A stretch of DNA of 64,000 nt from Desulfocarbo indianensis (GTDB taxonomy: Bacteria; Desulfobacterota; Desulfarculia; Desulfarculales; Desulfarculaceae). The stretch is from the NCBI GenBank assembly GCA_001184205.1, contig LBMP01000001.1:896001-960000 (forward strand), in the 5' to 3' direction. Positions 58,758 to 64,000 of this stretch are shown one piece after another (the stretch's first letter is position 1; each line of letters begins with the position of its first letter). The notes under the pieces were generated by a model. That model searched no databases. It worked only from the letters and a program-made list of their open reading frames with translations, and was not told where the DNA came from. A program made the position numbers and the translations under genes.

Positions 58758-59539
58758 GCCAGCGGGCCGGTTTTTTGGAGCGCCAGGTCATGGGGCACTG
58801 CGGCAAGGCGGTGCACGGCTGGCGCATGATCTCCCACGGCGACGCCGTGGCGGTGGGTCTTTCCGGCGGCAAGGATTCCTTGAGCCTCTTGTGGCTCCTG
58901 GTCGAGCGGCGGCGGCGCATTCCCATTGATTACGCCATCAAGGCCTTCCACGTGGAGATGGGCTACCACACCGTGGATCACGGGGCGCTGAGGGATTTCT
59001 GCGGCGGCCTGGGGGTGGAGCTTTTCATCCGCGAGACCGATTACGGCCCCAGGGCCCACACCCCGGAAAACCGCGAAAAGAGCCCCTGCTTTTTCTGCGC
59101 CATGCACCGGCGGCGGGAGCTTTTCGAGATGTGCGGCCGGCACGGCTGCGCCAAGCTGGCTCTGGCCCATCACCAGGACGATATCTTCGAGACGTTTCTC
59201 ATGAACTATTTCTTCGCGGGCAGCCTGGCCACCATGCTGCCGGTGCAGCCCTTTTTCGGCGGCGAGATCACCGTGATCCGGCCCCTGGCCCTGGTGAACG
59301 CGGAGGAGACCCGGCGCTTCGCCGCAAAAAAGGGCCTGCCCGTGCAGCCGCCCTGTTGCCCCTCGGCCGCCCTGGGCCAAAGGGCCAGGGTGCGGGAGAT
59401 ACTGGAATCCCTGCACCGGGCCAACCGCAAGGTGCGGCCCAGCATGTGGGGGGCGCTCATCAGCTCCGGCCTGGCCACCCTGCCGCCGGAGCCGGACTTC
59501 AGCCGCCTGCCCCTGCCCGGCGAGCCGGAAGAAGATTAA
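58754..59539 (+). CDS. ttcA: tRNA 2-thiocytidine synthetase TtcA-like ATPase
   Basis: A 261-residue PP-loop ATPase. The SGGKDS motif is at about 37 (AVGLSGGKDSLSLL), a CXXC pair is in SPCFFCAMHRRRELF and a third cysteine in PPCCPSA, as expected for the [4Fe-4S]-dependent TtcA group that thiolates cytidine 32 in tRNA. LALAHHQDDIFETFLMNYF completes the family pattern. The start is a TTG overlapping the TGA of the MBL gene. With trmO and a TrmJ-like gene close by, several tRNA modification genes lie in this region. Confidence 0.82.
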   Translation: MSQRAGFLERQVMGHCGKAVHGWRMISHGDAVAVGLSGGKDSLSLLWLLVERRRRIPIDYAIKAFHVEMGYHTVDHGALRDFCGGLGVELFIRETDYGPRAHTPENREKSPCFFCAMHRRRELFEMCGRHGCAKLALAHHQDDIFETFLMNYFFAGSLATMLPVQPFFGGEITVIRPLALVNAEETRRFAAKKGLPVQPPCCPSAALGQRARVREILESLHRANRKVRPSMWGALISSGLATLPPEPDFSRLPLPGEPEED

Positions 59540-59755
59540 GGCTCCAGGCGCGGGCCCCCGCCACCACCCGGCCCTGCCGCCCATGCTTTCATGGCGATCC
59601 CGATTATGCTGGAAAATGGCGGTCGGCCCGGAGCGCCCCGTCAACCCGGCCTTCCGAGACGCAGGGGCGGGCGCTGCTCAAGGCGTTATCCATTTAAGCG
59701 CCAGACCTGGGCGCGTCCCCTTTGGCCAACCCTCACCCACCGGCCCCCAGCGGCG

Positions 59756-60217
59756 CTAAGCGGCCTTGGCGGCGCTGCCGGCGGTAAACCCCCGGGCGCC
59801 GGCCAGGAACAAGAGGCCCAGGGCCAGGGCGGTGAGGGAAAAGGCCAGCTCCCGCAGCGCGAAATCCCGGCCGCCCCAGGCCCAGGCCGCCAGCTGGACG
59901 AAAACGGCCAGGCCCCGCAGGGTGAAAACGCCGGCGATGGCCCACAGGGCGGGCCGCGCCCAGGGCCAGGGCCGCAAGAGGCCGGCCCCGGAAAAGGCGT
60001 AGCCGGCGAAGCCGGCCAAGAGCAGGGCGATCCCCGCGGTGAGCAAGGGCGGCGTCCAGGACCCGGCCTGGGCCTGGGCCGCCATCTCCTCGCCCGCCCC
60101 GAAATAGCGGTAGGCCGGAGCGCCCAGATAGATGATCTCCAGGTGCAGCATGGCCAGGGCCAGGCAGATGATGCCCGCCGCGACCAAAAGGGTTTTGGCC
60201 CGGTTGTTCATGAGCAT
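59756..60217 (-). CDS. Four-helix hypothetical membrane protein
   Basis: A 153-residue protein (151 if it starts at the second ATG, 60211) with about four hydrophobic helices: AKTLLVAAGIICLALAML, PLLTAGIALLLAGFAGYAFS, ALWAIAGVFTLRGLAVFVQL and ELAFSLTALALGLLFLAG. It lies 24 bp downstream of the second dsrP gene and is likely co-transcribed with it. I do not recognise a family. Confidence 0.6.
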   Translation of the reverse strand: MLMNNRAKTLLVAAGIICLALAMLHLEIIYLGAPAYRYFGAGEEMAAQAQAGSWTPPLLTAGIALLLAGFAGYAFSGAGLLRPWPWARPALWAIAGVFTLRGLAVFVQLAAWAWGGRDFALRELAFSLTALALGLLFLAGARGFTAGSAAKAA

Positions 60218-60241
60218 GGACCTCTTGCCCCCGGCGGGGCG

Positions 60242-61399
60242 TTAGTTCTCCGCTTCCAGTTTAACCCCCACGGCCACCTTGTAGAACACCGTGAGCAGAA
60301 ACGCGCCCAGGGCGTAGATGCCGATGGCGATGAGAATCTCCAGGCCGGTGGGCGCGTACTCGGTGACCTCGTGCAGGGGATTGGGGATGAAGCCGCCGGC
60401 CATCATGCCCAGGCCCTTGTCGATCCAGGTGCAGCCGAACACCAACAGACAGGCAATGGCCAGTACGGTGTGGTTGGCCCGCCAGCGGGGCTTGAGCAGG
60501 ATGATGATGGAGGCGAAACCCATGACCATGGCGGCCCACATCCAGGGCAGCAGGCTGGCCTTGCCGTGCAGCCCGGCGTAGAGGTAGACGAAGTGGGTCA
60601 TGTGGCTGGGTATCTGGCTGTAGAACACGGTGAAGACTTCCAGGAAAAAGAAGAACAAGTGCAATATGATGGCGTAGCAGACGATCTTGGCCAGACTCTC
60701 GATGGCCCGGCGGCCCGCGTCGAAGCCCGCCACCCGCTTTAAAACCAGGGCCAGGATGATGAGCACCGCCGGCCCGGCGGCGAAAGCCGAAGCCAAAAAG
60801 CGCGGGGCCATGATGGCCGTGAGCCAGTAGCCCCGGCCGGGCATGCCGGAATAGAGAAAGGCGGTGACGGTGTGGATGGAAACCGCCAGGGGAATGGAAA
60901 AATAAATGAGCGGCTTCACCCAGCCGGGCGGGGGAAGCTGCTTGCGCTCGGCCTGCAAGGTCACCCAGCCGATGAGCAGGTTCAGGATCATGTAGCCGCT
61001 GAGCACGTTAACGTCCCAGAACATCACCGAGTTGGGCGTGGGGTGCAAAAAGACGTTGAGCACCCGGGCCGGCTTGCCCAAGTCCACCGTCACGAAAAGC
61101 ATGCACATCAGGACCGCCACCACCGCCAGGAACTCGCCCAGGATGGTGATGCGCCCGAAGTCTTTGTAATGGTGCAGGTAATAGGGCAGAACCAGCATCA
61201 CGGCCGAGGCGGCCACGCCCACCAGGAAGGTGAGCTGGGCGATATAGAGACCCCAGGACACGTCGCGGCTGAGGCCGGTCACCATGAGGCCCTGGCTGAA
61301 CTGAATCAGGTAGGCCGCGAATCCCGCCGCGATGAGCAGCGCCAGGCAGCCCAGCCAGCTCCAATACGCCTTGTTTCCCTTGACCGCCAGTTCCAACAT
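60242..61399 (-). CDS. Second DsrP/NrfD-like membrane subunit (orphan paralogue)
   Basis: A 385-residue quinone-interacting membrane protein clearly homologous along its whole length to DsrP at 30504-31691: GLSRDVSWGLYIAQLTFLVG, HPTPNSVMFWD, ERKQLPPPGWVKP, YSQIPSHMTHFVYLY and TWIDKGLGMMAGGFIPNPLH. It has about ten helices. No Fe-S or cytochrome partner lies beside it, only a small membrane protein. It might replace DsrP in the complex or pair with another module; which one cannot be seen here. Confidence 0.9.
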   Translation of the reverse strand: MLELAVKGNKAYWSWLGCLALLIAAGFAAYLIQFSQGLMVTGLSRDVSWGLYIAQLTFLVGVAASAVMLVLPYYLHHYKDFGRITILGEFLAVVAVLMCMLFVTVDLGKPARVLNVFLHPTPNSVMFWDVNVLSGYMILNLLIGWVTLQAERKQLPPPGWVKPLIYFSIPLAVSIHTVTAFLYSGMPGRGYWLTAIMAPRFLASAFAAGPAVLIILALVLKRVAGFDAGRRAIESLAKIVCYAIILHLFFFFLEVFTVFYSQIPSHMTHFVYLYAGLHGKASLLPWMWAAMVMGFASIIILLKPRWRANHTVLAIACLLVFGCTWIDKGLGMMAGGFIPNPLHEVTEYAPTGLEILIAIGIYALGAFLLTVFYKVAVGVKLEAEN

Positions 61400-61581
61400 G
61401 GCATTGCCCTCCTGCGGCGAGCGGTTGTGGCTCTTCAGTGATCTAAAAAAATTTACCTGCTAAACATTAGGCTGCTCCCCTGACGCCGGTCGCGGTGGCT
61501 GGCCGATAATAATTTTGAATTCTATTAATCGTATAGCCAGCCTTGCGCCCCAAATCGGCGGGCGGTGAGTCTCCGCATTTT

Positions 61582-61608
61582 TGTATATCAGCTAAACATA
61601 AAAGTCAA
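61582..61608 (-). promoter_or_regulatory. Candidate promoter of the second dsrP gene
   Basis: On the minus strand TTGACT (61608-61603) and TATACA (61587-61582) are separated by 15 bases, or 17 if TACAAA is read as the -10. The leader to the ATG at 61399 would be about 170 nt and AT-rich. Confidence 0.45.
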
Positions 61609-61625
61609 GCCGCCGCTAACGCCCC

Positions 61626-61904
61626 CTAACGGCCCGGCTCCAGGCCGGCCAGGGTTTCCAGGCATTGATTGCGCACGCTGCCCGCCGCCACCGCCATGGC
61701 GATGGCCCCCACCGCGCCGATGACCTCATCGGCCAGGCCCTGTTCGCGGGCCTGATTGACGAAACGCTCCATGCAAGCGGGGCAGCGCAGGGCCATGGCC
61801 GCGGCCAGGAACAGCAGGGTGGTGGTTGGCTCGTCCAGGCCCGAGCTTGCCGCGCAGATGCGGGCGAAGTTATGAAACGCCTCCATTTGTTCTTCCGGCA
61901 GCAT
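61626..61904 (-). CDS. AhpD/carboxymuconolactone-decarboxylase-like protein
   Basis: A 92-residue helical protein, start MLPEEQMEAFHNFARI behind GGAGG. The CXXC motif is in MALRCPACMERFVNQARE, and the helix AIGAVGAIAMAVAAGS pattern (DEVIGAVGAIAMAVAAG) fits AhpD-like folds. The His usually found after the CXXC in active AhpD is not seen (Arg-Phe instead), so peroxidase-reductase function is doubtful. It lies upstream of the second dsrP gene on the same strand. Confidence 0.7.
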   Translation of the reverse strand: MLPEEQMEAFHNFARICAASSGLDEPTTTLLFLAAAMALRCPACMERFVNQAREQGLADEVIGAVGAIAMAVAAGSVRNQCLETLAGLEPGR

Positions 61905-62031
61905 GGCGTGGCCTCCCTGGACGCTAGGGGTTCGCAAAAGTCGAGCGATTCCAGGGGAGCATAATCCTGAGGGGAGCGCCCTGAATCACCCCAAAGGGTG
62001 ACATTAATTAATGAGTGGGGGGGCGGGAGGT

Positions 62032-62622
62032 TCAGCCCAGGAGCACCAGGCCGGCCATGAGGCCCATGGGGGTTTCCTGGGGGTCGGCGTCCTTGCCTAT
62101 TCTGTTTATGGGCCAGCCCAGGTCCGCGCAAAGCTGGAACACGTTCACCCCCAGGCCGGAAAGGGAAGGCCGCGCCTGATCCGGGAAAAGGCAAGCGCCT
62201 TTATGGTCCAGAACCGGGCAAACGCCCTGGCCATCGCAGAACGCCTCCCAGCAGGAGCCGGCGGCCAGGCCATGGGCCTGGGCAAAGCCCAGCTCCAGGG
62301 CCAGGCCCTCCAGCCTGGCGGCCAGCCCGTGCACCGCCCGGGCGGTTTGGTGCCTGGCCTGGCTGAGCAGCAGGGCGGTGGGCACGTCGAACTTGAAGGC
62401 CAGGGCGCTTTGCTGGCCGGCCAGGAGCGCCTTGAAGCGGGCCGTTGTCATGACGTGGGGGGGGCAGTTGGGGGATTTGCCGTATGCCGGGCAGGTTCCC
62501 TGGCCGCAAATTTGGGCCAGGCGCTCCTCCACCAGGATTTGAGAAGCCGACAGGATGGCGGCGGCGTGGGCGCCCAGTTCCAGGGCCTGGGCCATCAGCT
62601 TGTCCAGGGCCGTCACGGCCAT
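62032..62622 (-). CDS. DUF2284-like metal-binding protein
   Basis: A 196-residue cytosolic protein with the family motif CGQGTCPAYGKSPNCPPH (about 39) and later cysteines in GSCWEAFCDGQGVCPVLDHK and GACLFPDQARPSLSGLGVNV, a set that likely binds an Fe-S cluster or zinc. GGGAGGGAC upstream fixes the start at 62622; a longer frame runs through the tRNA-Ser gene and is false. Function unknown. Confidence 0.75.
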   Translation of the reverse strand: MAVTALDKLMAQALELGAHAAAILSASQILVEERLAQICGQGTCPAYGKSPNCPPHVMTTARFKALLAGQQSALAFKFDVPTALLLSQARHQTARAVHGLAARLEGLALELGFAQAHGLAAGSCWEAFCDGQGVCPVLDHKGACLFPDQARPSLSGLGVNVFQLCADLGWPINRIGKDADPQETPMGLMAGLVLLG

Positions 62623-62664
62623 TTTATTCCGTCCCTCCCCGCGGGGCCGGCCGCGGCCGGCCGC

Positions 62665-62699
62665 AAAAAAAACCCCGGACGCTGTGCCGCGTCCGGGGC
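62665..62699 (-). terminator. Terminator of the tRNA-Ser transcript
   Basis: On the minus strand CCCCGGACGC and GCGTCCGGGG form a 10-bp perfect stem with a small loop, followed by TTTTTTTT, 11 bases after the tRNA 3' end. It is the clearest terminator in the window. Confidence 0.92.
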
Positions 62700-62710
62700 G
62701 TGAGATCATA

Positions 62711-62804
62711 TGGCGGAGAGAGAGGGATTCGAACCCTCGGTACACCTTTTGGGCGTACACACGATTTCCAGTCGTGCACCTTCGGCCAACTCGGTCATCT
62801 CTCC
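62711..62804 (-). tRNA. tRNA-Ser, anticodon GGA
   Basis: A 94-nt gene on the minus strand. The acceptor stem is GGAGAGA / TCTCTCC, followed by discriminator G and an encoded CCA. The D-loop region is TGACCGAGTTGGCCGAAGGT, the anticodon loop is CTGGAAA (anticodon GGA) on the stem ACGA/TCGT, there is a long variable arm (GTACGCCCAAAAGGTGTAC) typical of tRNA-Ser, and the T arm contains GGTTCGAATCC. Confidence 0.97.
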
Positions 62805-62969
62805 GATTTGCGCCGTCAAGGGGCCCCTAGCCCCGTCCCACGGAGACATACCCGAAAGCGCCACGCCTGTCAACCGATTGGCGGGCTAAAGTCCAGCGGG
62901 AGCCCCATGAATATTGCCCGCTCCCGCCAAAGCGGGAAGGCTCGGGATAAAAATTTGCGCTGGGCCGCC

Positions 62970-63293
62970 CTAATACCCCAGAAAGCTGGGCGGCGGGGGG
63001 ATGAGATCGCCTTCCTGGGGGGCGTGATGCTCCTCCCAGTAGGATTTAAGCTCGTCCACCCGCTGGGCGGGGATGTCCTTTATGCGGCCCGCCTCGAAAA
63101 TCAGCCAGCTCACCGTGGGCCGCAGGGGCAGGTAGGAAGCCTGGGCCTGGGCCATCACCTCGGGGGCGGGGTATTCCAGGAGCAGATATATCCCGGCCCG
63201 CACCGTGGATAAAAGGTGGTCCATGCGGTCCTCGCCGCGCTCGACGGCGGCGATGGCTTGTTCCAGGTTGTGCCAGGCCACGCTGACGTCCAT
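62970..63293 (-). CDS. Hypothetical protein, 107 residues
   Basis: A soluble, mostly helical protein starting MDVSVAWHNLEQAIAAVERG (GGAGG seven bases upstream), with a hydrophobic centre (GIYLLLEYPAPEVMAQAQ) and a Pro-rich end (LIPPPPSFLGY). It is divergent from the TrmJ-like gene. I do not recognise it. Confidence 0.6.
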   Translation of the reverse strand: MDVSVAWHNLEQAIAAVERGEDRMDHLLSTVRAGIYLLLEYPAPEVMAQAQASYLPLRPTVSWLIFEAGRIKDIPAQRVDELKSYWEEHHAPQEGDLIPPPPSFLGY

Positions 63294-63406
63294 GGCAGGT
63301 CCTCCAGGTTGGAAAAGGGCGCGAAACAATTATGCCACAACCAGCCTCAAGGGCAAGGCCCGGCGGAACCTTGCCCCGGGCCGCGATCCCGGTTATGCTT
63401 GCGGCC

Positions 63407-64000
63407 ATGCTGGATAGATTGGCGCAGCTAAAGATAATCTTGGTAAGGCCCCGTTTCCCGGAGAATATCGGGGCCGCGGCCCGGGCGGTGGCCAACATGG
63501 GCCTGGGCGGCTTGGCCGTGGTGAGCCCGGAGCGGCTGTGGCCCGAGCCCATGGCCCGCCTGGCCTCCAGTTGCGGGGTGAAGGTCCTGGCCGATTTGGA
63601 GGTCTGCCAGAGCCTGGACCAGGCCCTGGCCGATTGCACCGCGGCCATGGCCACCACCGCCCGCCGGGGGCGCGACCGGGGCCAGTTGCTCACGCCGCGC
63701 CTGGCCGCGCCGCGTCTGTTGCAATGGGCGGAGCAGGGCAGGGTGGGCCTGGTGTTCGGGCCGGAGGACCGGGGGCTCACCACCCAGGAGCTGGACGCCT
63801 GCATGATAAGCGTGTGCATCCCCACCACCGTTGATTCATCGCTCAACCTGGCCCAGGCCGTGGTGGTGCTGGCCTATGAACTGCGCATGGCCGCCTTGGA
63901 GGCCCAGGCCGCCCAGGAGGCCACGCCCAAGATCAGCGCCCGGCGCCAGCCGGCGGGCATGGACGAGATGGCCGCCCTGCACCAGCATTTGAAAGAGGCG
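63407..64000 (+). CDS. trmJ: SpoU-family RNA methyltransferase (TrmJ-like), 3' end outside the window
   Basis: The frame is open to the window edge (198 codons seen). It starts MLDRLAQLKIILVRPRFPEN with the family start IGAAARAVANMGLGGL, and has GLVFGPEDRGLT (motif 2) and CIPTTVDSSLNLAQAVVVL (motif 3, the SAM-binding knot). This is a 2'-O-methyltransferase acting on tRNA, most like TrmJ (Cm/Um32) because of the extended region after motif 3. An in-frame ATG at 63395 is an alternative start. Confidence 0.88.
   Translation, partial: MLDRLAQLKIILVRPRFPENIGAAARAVANMGLGGLAVVSPERLWPEPMARLASSCGVKVLADLEVCQSLDQALADCTAAMATTARRGRDRGQLLTPRLAAPRLLQWAEQGRVGLVFGPEDRGLTTQELDACMISVCIPTTVDSSLNLAQAVVVLAYELRMAALEAQAAQEATPKISARRQPAGMDEMAALHQHLKEA

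Noticed and set aside
62032-62760. Longer DUF2284 frame starting at 62760
   Set aside because: The extension would be translated across tRNA-Ser and its terminator; a proper ribosome site marks 62622.
62880-62890. Another copy of the TAGCCCGC element end
   Set aside because: GGCGGGCTA occurs here and near 2017, but without the TGAAATA part or internal blocks; in GC-rich DNA the 8-mer alone is not significant.

Overview
This is GC-rich, gene-dense bacterial chromosome with short operons. It most resembles an anaerobic, sulfate- or sulfite-reducing Desulfobacterota (a Desulfarculales-like lineage is my inference; there is no rRNA in the window). The pointers are a complete dsrMKJOP membrane complex, a tetraheme cytochrome c3, an HdrBC pair, a hybrid-cluster protein, an MqnP/MqnL-type UbiA-UbiD pair, a benzoyl-CoA-reductase/2-hydroxyacyl-CoA-dehydratase-type subunit pair, and several acyl-CoA-handling genes.

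Layout. 0-3.6 kb: leuD and a leuB-like dehydrogenase, two different intergenic repeats, a small membrane protein and bifunctional pheA. 3.8-13.8 kb: an acyl-CoA synthetase, two hybrid histidine kinases, a globin-coupled histidine kinase, hdrB-hdrC-like genes and hcp, whose promoter is bracketed by an inverted repeat. 14-25.6 kb: gapA, a GAF protein, an MFS carrier, an orphan DotU-SPOR fusion, a thioesterase and fatty-acyl-CoA ligase, cytochrome c3, the two dehydratase-type subunits and gpmA. 25.6-31.8 kb: promoter, leader hairpin, an RsbRD-like gene and dsrMKJOP, closed by a terminator embedded in tandem repeats. 32-44.8 kb (mostly minus strand): VOC protein, triple-PAS kinase, a J-domain/receiver fusion directly after ubiA, ubiD, a histone-H1-like protein, two metallopeptidases, uncharacterised genes and a split gate-domain transporter pair. 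44.8-51.9 kb: FCD regulator with a palindromic operator candidate, lipoprotein, TAXI-TRAP transporter and a two-subunit CoA-transferase, which together look like uptake plus CoA activation of an organic acid. 52-55.1 kb: an outer-membrane-like protein and an unrecognised four-gene overlapping minus-strand operon. 55.3-64 kb: PpiD/SurA-like foldase, trmO, an MBL hydrolase, a ttcA-like gene, a second orphan dsrP paralogue, AhpD-like and DUF2284 proteins, tRNA-Ser(GGA) with a strong terminator, and the 5' part of a TrmJ-like methyltransferase.

The most unusual non-genic signal is a dispersed family of ~260-bp elements with inverted ends TAGCCCGCATATTTCA / TGAAATATGCGGGCTA, at about 2.3, 17.2, 36.7 and 57.7 kb. 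In three cases the end of the element supplies the TAG stop codon of the neighbouring gene. I read it as a non-autonomous MITE-like element that targets TA dinucleotides. Other leads are the globin-coupled kinase near hdrBC and hcp, the ubiA-TGA-J-domain/receiver arrangement, the DotU-SPOR orphan, the four-gene unknown operon, and the second dsrP.

All calls come from reading the sequence and translations by eye. No database search was run, and family names rest on recognised motifs and overall sequence character.
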